This document shows, piece by piece, positions 7,194-14,730 of a stretch of 24,423 nucleotides of DNA. The DNA lies in NCBI GenBank assembly GCA_001629235.1, contig LUSA01000024.1, forward strand, positions 1 through 24,423, in the 5' to 3' direction. A model generated the notes under the pieces. That model saw nothing but the letters and a program-made list of their open reading frames with translations, was not told the DNA's origin and did no database searches. This DNA is from Marine group II euryarchaeote REDSEA-S43_B8 (GTDB lineage: Archaea > Thermoplasmatota > Poseidoniia > Poseidoniales > Thalassarchaeaceae). Position numbers and translations under genes: made by a program. Position 1 is the stretch's first letter; each line of letters starts with the position of its first letter.

Positions 7194-8873
7194 TTGAACA
7201 ACATCCTAGACAAACTTTCTAGCAAGTCAGACGCATTTCCTGATAAGATAGCATTTGCATTCATCAGGAAAGGAAAGAAGAAAACAGACAGTATCTCTTT
7301 CAGAGAACTCGATCAAAAGAGCGATAGTGCAGCTCGCTATCTATCGAATAGAGGTTTCAAGGACGGTCTAGTAACACTCGTACTAGCACGTCCTAGTACC
7401 GAATTCGTCGTACTGATGTATGCAATGCTCAAGACGGGGGCAGTCCCTCTCCTGCTACCCCCCATCGAAATCAGGAAGCGGAACGGAAGAGCGCAACTAA
7501 GAAAAATTCTGAACAGAGCCAGACCAGAGGGGGTAATCGGAAGCGGGGCTTTGCTCGCAATTCGCAGGATTCTCCGTCTCGGACCCAGAAAGTTGAGGAC
7601 AATTAACATCCGAAATCTAAAGAAATTCCATCCTAATTCTAACAACGAGTCAGATTTTATCCCGAAAAAGGAAATTGACTGGACCGACGTCCCGGCCTTT
7701 GTTAGGTACACAACAGGAAGCACCGGGCCACCGAAGGGAGTGATATACTCTCACGGGATGCTAAATTCTCTCCTCCGCACTCTCGAATCGGAGGGAATTA
7801 CGTCTGATGACGTCTTCTTCGGAAGATCTGGTACGCTAATCATCCATCCTCTGATTGGAATTTCATCCGTGTCAATAATTGCTAAACCTAGACATATCAC
7901 AGGGCAGGAAATAGTCGAAACCATCTCTAATTGGGGAGCGACGGCAGCATTCCTGTCCCCTCCGTCGGCAATCCATCTGGCAAACTACTTGGAAAGCCAC
8001 GCGGAATCACATCATCAATTACCGGCAATGCTGAAATCTCTAACACGGATTTACGTTGGAGGGGAGACGATTTCTGCTGGTTTCGTCAGTACGATTGAAA
8101 GCCACCTATCAGAAGAGAAGCCAACCCGTGGAGGATTCCATCTTGTATACGGGGCTACTGAGGGATTTCCCCTCTGCCATGCTCAGGCCAGCACCATCAT
8201 AGAAACTCACCCAAAAACCGAGTCTGGAATGGGGTTCTGTCTGGGAGAACCAGTGGGGGGGATTAGGATTAGGGTGCTTTCTTTCGAGGATAACAATGAA
8301 CAGTTTGACCCTTCCATTGCATCAGAAGTCTCGGGTTCTGGACCTGGTTACATAGGCGAAATCTCGGTCATGGGCCCAGCAGTGTATTCTTCTCTTATTG
8401 GGCAGGATGAGATAGAGTTTGGAGGCCCAAAGACCACTGCTCACGACTCTCTCGATGGAACTAATTGGCATCGAACCGGGGATTTGGGATACTTAGACGA
8501 GCATGGTAGAGTTTGGATAGTCGGTAGGAAGGCTCACAGAGTTAGAACGAAAGACGGCTCTACTCTACACACCAAGCAGATAGAGGAGATCTTCAATCAC
8601 AGACTCGGGATCAGAACTGCTATGGTAGAGGGTCCGGATAACCATTGGCCCGTGATTCTGGTCGAAAAGGACAACGCTCCCTGGAATGAAATGGAAAAGA
8701 GGCTGAAAGAAGAGGCGAAACGAGCCTGTCGTTTACTGGGCTATGACGGTGAGCTCACTTTCCTACAGTATGAGGGGGCGTTTCCGGTAGATGCAGGTCA
8801 TGAAGCAAAAATAGAGAGAGAGAAATTGAGCGATTGGGCCAAGCAGAGACTGTATGGAAACCCCTCTAATTGA
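7194..8873 (+). CDS. AMP-forming acyl ligase, OleC (beta-lactone synthetase)-like
   Basis: This is an acyl-adenylate-forming enzyme of the ANL superfamily. With TTG 7194 as start it has 559 residues; that start is supported by GGGAGG at 7182-7187, six bases upstream, and it follows the trm5-like stop by 2 bp. The phosphate loop YTTGSTGPPKG is at about 172-182, YGATEG in the middle, the hinge motif WHRTGDLGYLDEHGRVW at about 424-440, and the C-terminal lysine region FPVDAGHEAKIEREKL at about 529-544. The GRKAHRV and FPVD.(R/G)H.AKI.REKL.(V/D)WA patterns resemble OleC, which in bacteria closes beta-hydroxy acids into beta-lactones during olefin synthesis, more than ordinary acyl-CoA ligases. 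No oleA, oleB or oleD homologue is in the window. It could instead be a fatty-acyl-AMP or acyl-CoA ligase. The substrate is unknown. Confidence 0.85.
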   Translation: MNNILDKLSSKSDAFPDKIAFAFIRKGKKKTDSISFRELDQKSDSAARYLSNRGFKDGLVTLVLARPSTEFVVLMYAMLKTGAVPLLLPPIEIRKRNGRAQLRKILNRARPEGVIGSGALLAIRRILRLGPRKLRTINIRNLKKFHPNSNNESDFIPKKEIDWTDVPAFVRYTTGSTGPPKGVIYSHGMLNSLLRTLESEGITSDDVFFGRSGTLIIHPLIGISSVSIIAKPRHITGQEIVETISNWGATAAFLSPPSAIHLANYLESHAESHHQLPAMLKSLTRIYVGGETISAGFVSTIESHLSEEKPTRGGFHLVYGATEGFPLCHAQASTIIETHPKTESGMGFCLGEPVGGIRIRVLSFEDNNEQFDPSIASEVSGSGPGYIGEISVMGPAVYSSLIGQDEIEFGGPKTTAHDSLDGTNWHRTGDLGYLDEHGRVWIVGRKAHRVRTKDGSTLHTKQIEEIFNHRLGIRTAMVEGPDNHWPVILVEKDNAPWNEMEKRLKEEAKRACRLLGYDGELTFLQYEGAFPVDAGHEAKIEREKLSDWAKQRLYGNPSN

Positions 8874-8881
8874 CGATTCAT

Positions 8882-8957
8882 TGGCGCCCCGACCGGGATT
8901 TGAACCCGGGTCGCAGCCTCGACAGGGCTGCATGATAGGCCACTACACCATCGGGGC
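8882..8957 (-). tRNA. tRNA-Asp (anticodon GTC)
   Basis: The minus strand folds into a standard cloverleaf. The 7-bp acceptor stem pairs GCCCCGA (8957-8951) with TCGGGGC (8892-8886). The anticodon stem is CAGCC/GGCTG with loop CTGTCGA, giving anticodon GTC (Asp). The T arm is CCGGG-TTCAAAT-CCCGG. The discriminator is G, and CCA appears to be encoded in the DNA (8884-8882). There is no intron. It lies between the OleC-like gene and guaAA and is transcribed opposite to both. Confidence 0.95.
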
Positions 8958-8978
8958 CGGCTCTCCAACGAGATAGCC

Positions 8979-8993
8979 TTCCTTTTTCAAGGT
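8979..8993 (-). promoter_or_regulatory. Possible promoter (TATA-like) of tRNA-Asp
   Basis: On the minus strand an A-rich element TTGAAAAAGG sits about 24-35 bases upstream of the tRNA 5' end, the distance expected for an archaeal TATA box. The site is nearly symmetric (CCTT-TTTC-AAGG), so it could also serve the divergent guaAA gene. The assignment rests on spacing and composition only. Confidence 0.25.
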
Positions 8994-9036
8994 TTGAGGG
9001 GGCATCATTGATGGCCCAACTGTGCACAGGCTATGC

Positions 9037-9627
9037 ATGGCAGGAGCTCCTGTGGTCATCGACGTCATAGATAATGGCGGCCAATGGACCCACAGAGAGT
9101 GGCGCATGCTTCGATATCTAGGGGTGGATACGCAAATACTCCCGAACGATGTTTCGTTATCAGAAATACGTGAAATAGACGGCTTAATTCTATCAGGAGG
9201 AGCGGCCAGAGTAGGTCTAACTGGGAAGTTAGGCAACTGTGCAGAATACCTCTCTCTAGAAGTTCCGATCCTAGGGATATGCGCGGGCCACCAATTCATG
9301 GCTAGACACTATGGAGGGGATGCAGGAGAGGCTCCTAAGCCAGAGTTCGGTGCAGCAACTATTTCCCTAGTAGGGGATGGTGGTCCCCTGTTCCAAGGCA
9401 CACCATCTCACCAAACGGTCTGGGAGAGCCATAATGATGAGGTAACTACGACTCCACCAGGCTTCACTGTGATCGCCGAAAGTGAGTCCTGCAGAGTCCA
9501 GGCCATGCAGAACGAAGAATTAGACAGATTCGGCCTCCAGTTCCATCCTGAAGTAAATGATACTGAGTTCGGATCAAACATCTTCGAAAACTTCGTCGAG
9601 ATTTGCAAATCTGCGAAATCTGCATAG
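9037..9627 (+). CDS. guaAA: GMP synthase subunit A (glutamine amidotransferase)
   Basis: This is a free-standing class I glutamine amidotransferase that supplies ammonia to the separate ATP-pyrophosphatase subunit for XMP to GMP conversion, the split form typical of archaea. From ATG 9037 it has 196 residues, close to the usual 185-200. The oxyanion strand is ILSGGAARVG (51-60), the nucleophile elbow is GICAGHQ (80-86, Cys82), and the other triad members are His170 and Glu172 in LQFHPEV. The start WIDNGGQW-like segment (DVIDNGGQWTHR, 9-20) matches this family. An in-frame GTG at 9022 is a possible earlier start but adds only five non-conserved residues. The ATPase partner is not in the window. 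rpoP follows 42 bp downstream and the clamp-loader gene after that, giving a small cluster of nucleotide and information-processing genes. Confidence 0.92.
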   Translation: MAGAPVVIDVIDNGGQWTHREWRMLRYLGVDTQILPNDVSLSEIREIDGLILSGGAARVGLTGKLGNCAEYLSLEVPILGICAGHQFMARHYGGDAGEAPKPEFGAATISLVGDGGPLFQGTPSHQTVWESHNDEVTTTPPGFTVIAESESCRVQAMQNEELDRFGLQFHPEVNDTEFGSNIFENFVEICKSAKSA

Positions 9628-9669
9628 GACAGATTGAAGAAGGCCCGGCAGGTCGCCGGCTTGGTAGCA

Positions 9670-9933
9670 ATGAAGGGCGACAAGGAGATTCTACACAAGT
9701 GCAGAAACTGCAACAGGACCGATAAGAGGCAGTATAACCCCACATCTGAGGAGCACTGCAACCACTGCAACGCCCCTATGGATCCTCTAGAGATTCGATA
9801 CAAGTGCGTTAACTGCGGACACATGTCATGGGCCGAGGCAGACTCCACTGGAAGATCCTGTCACAAGTGCGGATACCGAATCTTCGTCAAGCCACGAAAA
9901 GATGGCATGGCCAAGGTTCTGAAAGCCGAGTGA
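9670..9933 (+). CDS. rpoP: DNA-directed RNA polymerase subunit P (Rpo12) with extra zinc ribbon
   Basis: This is a small zinc-ribbon subunit of archaeal RNA polymerase (homologous to Rpb12), which bridges Rpo3 and the large subunits. The C-terminal half (residues 43-87) shows the subunit signature: YKCVNC (44-49), Cys64 and Cys67, then GYRIFVKPRK and a C-terminal VLKAE. Rpo12 is normally about 45-70 residues. Here an additional N-terminal C-X2-C-X15-C-X2-C ribbon (Cys11, 14, 30, 33) doubles the protein to 87 residues. I chose ATG 9670; an in-frame TTG at 9634 would make 99 residues. The gene lies between guaAA and the RFC-like gene on the same strand. The assignment rests on the C-terminal half; the extra ribbon is odd and could be a fused zinc-binding module. 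Confidence 0.82.
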   Translation: MKGDKEILHKCRNCNRTDKRQYNPTSEEHCNHCNAPMDPLEIRYKCVNCGHMSWAEADSTGRSCHKCGYRIFVKPRKDGMAKVLKAE

Positions 9934-9973
9934 CAATCGCGGAGTTCAAGACCCGCCCCTCTCCCATTAGTCC

Positions 9974-11107
9974 GTGGCAAGCTGGCTTGAGACAGAGGCT
10001 CCGACTAGTTTCGATGAACTAGCAGTCCCGGCGACAGTTCGTCAGACACTCGCTTCCAGCAGCATCTCGATAGATCCGCCTCACTTACTAATCACCGGAC
10101 CAGCGGGTGTAGGTAAGACCGCATCTTGGCGTCTCTACGCCAGACAGCTTCTGGGACCCGGATGGAAGTCCACGACGCACATCCTTCAAGCACGAGATTT
10201 AGTGAGACAGAGGGGAGCAATGTCGTCTTTCGAGGAGTTCCTGCGACCCAGCGGGTCAGAGAAGGACACCTTGGCAGGAAGGACCAGCCTGGATGCTTTC
10301 GATAGAGGAATTTCCCTATATCCAGATGAAAACATTGCTCCAGCCGGTTCCGAGACCGAAGTGCACGATGGAATGATGCCCGTCAGCCGTCTGATAGTGA
10401 TCGAAGACGCCGATTACTTGGGCCATATTCGCCAAGCATATCTCAGGAGGATGATGGAGACGGTAGGGGGTGCTTCCAGATTCGTACTCGTAGCCCGGGC
10501 CCCATCCAGAATCATAGATGCACTACGATCACGCAGTCAGATGATTAGAATCCCGTCTACCGACAGAGAAACAATCACCACTACACTATCAGAAATCGCT
10601 GAGAAAAACGGCTGCATACCGGCAGAAGGAGTACTAGAGGATATATCTTACATTTCCGAAGGCAATCTCAAGAAGGCCGTCTTCACGTTGGAGATGCTAG
10701 ATTCCAGGGGTCTTGCTTCAGATCGCTCATCAGTTCACAAGATGGTTCAGGCATCAACTCTTCAAGCAGGGAGGAGACTAGTAGAATTGGCTATTCGAGG
10801 CAAGGTAGTCGAATGGAAATGGGAAAATCAACGAGGAAGAAATAAGAAAGTCCTATCAGGAGCAATGGCAGAAGTTGACAACCTGATGAATAATCACGGT
10901 CTAGATTCTACCGACCTCGTCTCCCAGATCCATTCTGTCATCATCGGAAGGAGGCTCAGCGTCCCCCAGTCACTAAGGTATGAGATTCTGGATGCATTGT
11001 CGGAATGCGATGTAGGACTACAGAGATCCACGTATCCTAGGATTCACTTCGAGAGATTCCTGCATCGAACTGCCATCGCGGGGAAGAAGCACGGACTCTC
11101 AATGTAA
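9974..11107 (+). CDS. RFC small-subunit-like clamp-loader AAA+ ATPase (diverged)
   Basis: This is an AAA+ protein of the replication factor C type. RFC loads the PCNA sliding clamp at primer ends. Of its 377 residues, the opening WLETEAPTSFDELAVP (4-19) parallels the 'KYRP.tldei' start of RFC subunits. Walker A is GPAGVGKT (42-49). Walker B is LIVIEDADYL (140-149), where canonical subunits have LLDEAD. The SRC box (Arg finger) reads RSRSQ (about 185-189), with Ser in place of Cys. Between Walker A and B there are about 95 residues, some 35-40 more than usual. A helical collar-like C-terminus follows. The start is GTG 9974. It may be a paralogue that assembles with a standard RfcS/RfcL pair elsewhere. 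I am confident of the clamp-loader superfamily, less so of its exact role. Confidence 0.78.
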   Translation: MASWLETEAPTSFDELAVPATVRQTLASSSISIDPPHLLITGPAGVGKTASWRLYARQLLGPGWKSTTHILQARDLVRQRGAMSSFEEFLRPSGSEKDTLAGRTSLDAFDRGISLYPDENIAPAGSETEVHDGMMPVSRLIVIEDADYLGHIRQAYLRRMMETVGGASRFVLVARAPSRIIDALRSRSQMIRIPSTDRETITTTLSEIAEKNGCIPAEGVLEDISYISEGNLKKAVFTLEMLDSRGLASDRSSVHKMVQASTLQAGRRLVELAIRGKVVEWKWENQRGRNKKVLSGAMAEVDNLMNNHGLDSTDLVSQIHSVIIGRRLSVPQSLRYEILDALSECDVGLQRSTYPRIHFERFLHRTAIAGKKHGLSM

Positions 11108-11110
11108 TCG

Positions 11111-11188
11111 TGGCGGGCGCGGCAGGATTCGAACCCGCGGTCCCCGGCTTAGGAGGCCGGTGCATTATCCAGGCTATGCTACACGCCC
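11111..11188 (-). tRNA. tRNA-Arg (anticodon CCT)
   Basis: The minus strand gives a full cloverleaf. The acceptor stem pairs GGGCGTG (11188-11182) with CGCGCCC (11121-11115), including one G-U pair. The anticodon stem is CCGGC/GCCGG with loop CTCCTAA, so the anticodon is CCT (Arg, codon AGG). The T arm is GCGGG-TTCGAAT-CCTGC. The discriminator is G, followed by an encoded CCA (11113-11111). There is no intron. It ends 3 bp from the stop of the RFC-like gene, which is on the opposite strand. Confidence 0.95.
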
Positions 11189-11289
11189 GTTCTCGCGAGC
11201 ACGCACTCCTGAAGAAATCTGCCCCAAAAACGAACACTCTTCGTAGAGCCATCCGATGCCATGAAGCAGGGGAGGCTTCTGGGGAATAC

Positions 11290-12756
11290 ATGGCGAGCAA
11301 TATGTCTGACCTGCCCAACCCCTACGGCGAGGACGACTTACCCGGCTCCTCCTCTGAGTCCGCTCTGGAACGCAGAGTTCGAATCAGAGACTCCCAGAGA
11401 GTATTCTGGACCAAAATTGCCACTATACGGTGGAGCGGCCTCGCCAGAATATCGATATCGTTCGCTGCTGTATTGGCTACGCTAGTCCTAGCATCTGGTC
11501 GGGGAGGGGAACTGGTGTACGTGGGTGTTGCACTTTTCACATTTCAGGCCGTTCTTTTCTTCCCTGCTATGCTGGCCTCTTCCTTCGCCCAGATGTCTGC
11601 TAGAGACCGACTACAGTTGAAAATTGGACGTACTAGATCCATGGAAGCCTATCCCGGTGTTGAGAGAATCCTAAACACGCTCCAAGAGAGAACACTCAGA
11701 GAGAGAACCAGACTGATATGTGCGTTACTTGCAGCAGGAGCGCTGAATTCTGAGGATAACTTCGAGACAGGAACAATTCTGGCGTCGATTCTCTTCGGAT
11801 TGGCTGTATTCCTAGGATCAATCTCTATTATCAACACACTTCAGTTGGAACGTCGAATTCCAATGATAGACTCAGACTTCCCGTTGCTATCCATGCACGC
11901 TCCAACTCTCCATCAAAGTACTCTAAAGAGAGCTCTTACTGATTTGGTAGTCGCACATTTAGATCCGGAAACAGCGGGGGCATGGGACGATTGGGTCGTT
12001 GGCCTAGAAAACAAGGTCAGATCGAACCAAACTCCTGAATCTGCGGTAGAGCACCTACTTAGAGTACTACATCTGAATCACCTAGGTCTCCTTGATGACA
12101 GCAGACTGATATCCGAGTCCAAGAGGGTCTTCAGGGTCGCCGCAATTGATGATCTAAACAATGACGAGTCTAAGTTCTGCTACAGGACACTCAGAAGATT
12201 AATGGCACACACTAGGGCATGGCAACCAGGACTCTTCAGACTGATAGATAGGCTCGAGGATGCTGCATTGAGGGGGCATGTCTCCCTTATCGAGAGCCCA
12301 TGGAGGCTCGATCTGGACATCCCCCCGAGATGCTCCCAGGGCCAAGGGGATCTGTTCGTGATGATTCATAACCACTCTGGACGAGAATCTCAGATAGAGG
12401 TAGACATCATTGCCGCTGACGGAGAACCCCACCAGCAGACACTGAGATTGAATCCTCCGGTATCCAGGCAGCCCAAGAAACGTGCAAAAATAGGAGAAGA
12501 AGGAAACGATATAGTAGACGTGCTAGGAAGACTGATTGACAACAGTCTGGTCTTATGGATAGGTCTAGCATGGCCCACCGGGTCAACAGGCCCTAAGCCA
12601 GTTCAGGTTAACATGAGGGGACCAACAGGGGAGACACTCTCGGCGTTCGTGGTCCAAACAACCCTCTCTTCAGGATTCAATCCAGAGGGAGCCACAGAGA
12701 AGATGCTCGATGCAGCAGTTGCAGTACGCAGAATCGCTATTTCCGTTGCGGATTGA
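11290..12756 (+). CDS. Hypothetical multi-span membrane protein
   Basis: This is a 488-residue protein that I do not recognise. I chose ATG 11290, which is preceded by a purine-rich GGGGAGG at 11268-11274. A longer in-frame extension to 11110 reads antisense through tRNA-Arg and is spurious. The N-terminus (1-25) is acidic and disordered. Hydrophobic segments occur at about 51-70, 75-95, 137-150 and 160-182. The remaining 300 residues are soluble: a helical part (about 200-350) and then a beta-rich part (about 355-485). The soluble portion would face one side of the membrane. The gene is followed 66 bp later by the flavoprotein start I favour, on the same strand. No function can be inferred. 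Confidence 0.8.
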   Translation: MASNMSDLPNPYGEDDLPGSSSESALERRVRIRDSQRVFWTKIATIRWSGLARISISFAAVLATLVLASGRGGELVYVGVALFTFQAVLFFPAMLASSFAQMSARDRLQLKIGRTRSMEAYPGVERILNTLQERTLRERTRLICALLAAGALNSEDNFETGTILASILFGLAVFLGSISIINTLQLERRIPMIDSDFPLLSMHAPTLHQSTLKRALTDLVVAHLDPETAGAWDDWVVGLENKVRSNQTPESAVEHLLRVLHLNHLGLLDDSRLISESKRVFRVAAIDDLNNDESKFCYRTLRRLMAHTRAWQPGLFRLIDRLEDAALRGHVSLIESPWRLDLDIPPRCSQGQGDLFVMIHNHSGRESQIEVDIIAADGEPHQQTLRLNPPVSRQPKKRAKIGEEGNDIVDVLGRLIDNSLVLWIGLAWPTGSTGPKPVQVNMRGPTGETLSAFVVQTTLSSGFNPEGATEKMLDAAVAVRRIAISVAD

Positions 12757-12822
12757 TATTACCTGGGGAATCTCTCACAGCGTCACGTTCTTGTGACCGA
12801 GACCTCTGCGTTAGAGAGAAAG

Positions 12823-14259
12823 ATGGAGTCCAGGGAAGTTGTCATCATCGGTTCGGGCCCAGCAGCCCTGCGCGCAGCGATAGCCTGCGCTGATGGAGGA
12901 ACGGTACCACTCATGATTGATGAGTTTGGAATTGGCTCTGCCTCGGGCTCTCACCCAGTAGCTGGATTAGCAGCCTCAATAGATGAAATGGACTCAAAAT
13001 CCCATGAAGAGGACACTCTAGCCCTAGGTGGCGAAACATGTGACGAAGAGGTTGTATCTAGGACATGTAAACAGGGAGTCGAGACTTTAGCCGAACTTGA
13101 GAGATGGGGATTGGCCCTAAGACGTAGAGAAGGAGGTCTTCCACATGCATCCGCAGCACCAGGGCACAAAACACCCAGGCTAACGGGATGCGGGGACTCA
13201 ACTGTTAGGGAGGTGACGAGGGTACTTGAGGAACAGGCTATCAAGAGAGGAATCCAGAGAAACGCTGACTGTATTTCTCTTAGCATAGTCTCGGACAATT
13301 CACAGGTTCGGGGGATTGTGACTCTAGATGTCCCCACTGGTAGAATAGACGCTATTCAGACCAAGGCAGTTATCCTAGCAACCGAAGGCCATCAGGGACT
13401 TTGGTCAAAACCCAGCGATGGATCAGGAACCGGCTCGGCACTCGCTATTTCTGCTGGGATCGATTTGAAGGGGATGGAAATCACTCCGAGGCATCCTCTA
13501 ACGATTAGGGATTGTGGGATTCACATCCCTCTCGATGTTCTAGGCTCCGGTGGGAGAATAAGAAGAGAGAACGGAGACGATGTAGGCCCAGAGGAAGCCC
13601 TGGAAGGAGAACCCTGTGTACTCGATCTTAGACAGATGGACGCAGACGCAAAGGTTTGGTTCTCACAGACATCTATGCGAATAATGGATAGACTAGGGAT
13701 TGATATTTCTAAGGACGTGATCCCTCTTTCTCCAGGAGTAGCATACACAACCGGTGGAGCACCATCCGACGCACAAGGAAGAGTTGTTTTCCAAGGTCAC
13801 ACAACAGAGGGCCTTCCTGCCGAGCTGTGGCACACAGGCCTATACGCTGCTGGAAGGAGCGCTCATACTGGAATGCACGGATCGAACGCGCTACCTGGGA
13901 ATCTTCTACTTGACGACCTAGTATCAGGCAAAGCAGCAGGTGAGCACGCATCGAAATGGGCAACAGAAATCAAATTTGGAGGAAATACTCAGATTGAAGA
14001 GGCCATGAAGGGAGAATCAGCTAGGATCTCTTCCATAATGGGTGGCGATGGAATGGCAGTTGCCAAGTTTCACTCGAAGTTGACATCTGCAATCTCTTCC
14101 GGATCATCTAATGAGGTATCACTAGCCGAAGTAAGAGCGATAAAAGATACAGGAATCAGCCTAACTGATACCTCATCAGTCATGAACACCGAAATGGCAG
14201 AGGCTCTGCGGTTGATTGGTCTGGCGTCTGTCGCTGAAGCGATTCTTACTTCTGGGTGA
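12823..14259 (+). CDS. SdhA/FrdA-like FAD-dependent oxidoreductase (diverged)
   Basis: This is a flavoprotein of the succinate dehydrogenase/fumarate reductase/L-aspartate oxidase superfamily, 478 residues from ATG 12823 (GTG 12793 is an alternative). FAD-binding features are VVIIGSGPAALRAA (6-19), a SHPVAG segment (about 43-48) whose His aligns with the covalently flavinylated His of SdhA, an ILATEG strand and the C-terminal GMHGSNALPGNLLLDDLVSG region (about 347-366). The capping-domain order DT...D...V, TGCGDST and RHPLT is family-like. Catalytic positions differ: RGEGG is replaced by GSGGRIRR, and the substrate His in the usual HY.MGG is Ala (AYTTGG, about 307-312). It is about 100 residues shorter than SdhA, and no iron-sulfur or membrane anchor subunits are nearby. 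It is probably not a genuine succinate dehydrogenase. The substrate is unknown. Confidence 0.8.
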   Translation: MESREVVIIGSGPAALRAAIACADGGTVPLMIDEFGIGSASGSHPVAGLAASIDEMDSKSHEEDTLALGGETCDEEVVSRTCKQGVETLAELERWGLALRRREGGLPHASAAPGHKTPRLTGCGDSTVREVTRVLEEQAIKRGIQRNADCISLSIVSDNSQVRGIVTLDVPTGRIDAIQTKAVILATEGHQGLWSKPSDGSGTGSALAISAGIDLKGMEITPRHPLTIRDCGIHIPLDVLGSGGRIRRENGDDVGPEEALEGEPCVLDLRQMDADAKVWFSQTSMRIMDRLGIDISKDVIPLSPGVAYTTGGAPSDAQGRVVFQGHTTEGLPAELWHTGLYAAGRSAHTGMHGSNALPGNLLLDDLVSGKAAGEHASKWATEIKFGGNTQIEEAMKGESARISSIMGGDGMAVAKFHSKLTSAISSGSSNEVSLAEVRAIKDTGISLTDTSSVMNTEMAEALRLIGLASVAEAILTSG

Positions 14260-14264
14260 GGAAT

Positions 14265-14702
14265 ATGGAAGATGGCCCAAGCATCTTCACAATGATCATC
14301 CAAGGGGAGATTCCATGCCACAAGGTATACGAGGACGACTTGATATTTGCATTTCTGGATATCAATCCATCTAGTCCTGGCCATACGCTAGTGGTACCCA
14401 AAGAGCCAGCCAGGACTCTTGATGAACTGAGCGATGATTCTGCGCAGGCCATCGGTAGGGCCCTGCCTAGGATATCAAAGGCAGTCCTGGAGGCCACTGG
14501 GGCATCTGAGTTCAACGTAATTCAAAACAACGGCCCGAATGCATTCCAGAGCGTATTCCACGTTCATTTCCATATCATCCCGAAGATGGAAGATGGCAGA
14601 GGACTCTCATTCCCATTCAAACCCTCGTCGATAGATCACGAAGATGGAGCACGACTATCATCTTCAATCAGAGATTTGCTGAGTCTTCCGCCCTCTCAAT
14701 AA
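14265..14702 (+). CDS. HIT family nucleotide hydrolase/transferase
   Basis: This is a histidine-triad protein of 145 residues. HIT proteins hydrolyse or transfer nucleoside monophosphates from substrates such as adenosine phosphoramidates or dinucleoside polyphosphates. The N-terminal part IFTMIIQGEIPCHKVYEDD (about 5-23) and FLDINPSSPGHTLVVPK (about 27-43) are typical of the HINT/Fhit-like branch. The catalytic H-x-H-x-H-x-x motif is HVHFHIIP near residue 100, preceded by FNVIQNNGPNAFQSV. I chose ATG 14265; a GTG at 14256 would overlap the preceding stop by four bases, suggesting coupling either way. The C-terminal tail is ordinary. It sits between the flavoprotein and the acyltransferase on the same strand; nothing in the sequence links its function to either. 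Confidence 0.92.
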   Translation: MEDGPSIFTMIIQGEIPCHKVYEDDLIFAFLDINPSSPGHTLVVPKEPARTLDELSDDSAQAIGRALPRISKAVLEATGASEFNVIQNNGPNAFQSVFHVHFHIIPKMEDGRGLSFPFKPSSIDHEDGARLSSSIRDLLSLPPSQ

Positions 14703-14730
14703 TCAAGACCTCTCACCCCATCCGAAACCC

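Noticed and set aside
11110..11289. N-terminal extension of the membrane-protein frame, beginning MAGAAGFEPAVPG
   Set aside because: It is the antisense read of tRNA-Arg(CCT); AGFEPA-type peptides are a well-known artefact of translating tRNA genes. The coding start is placed at 11290.
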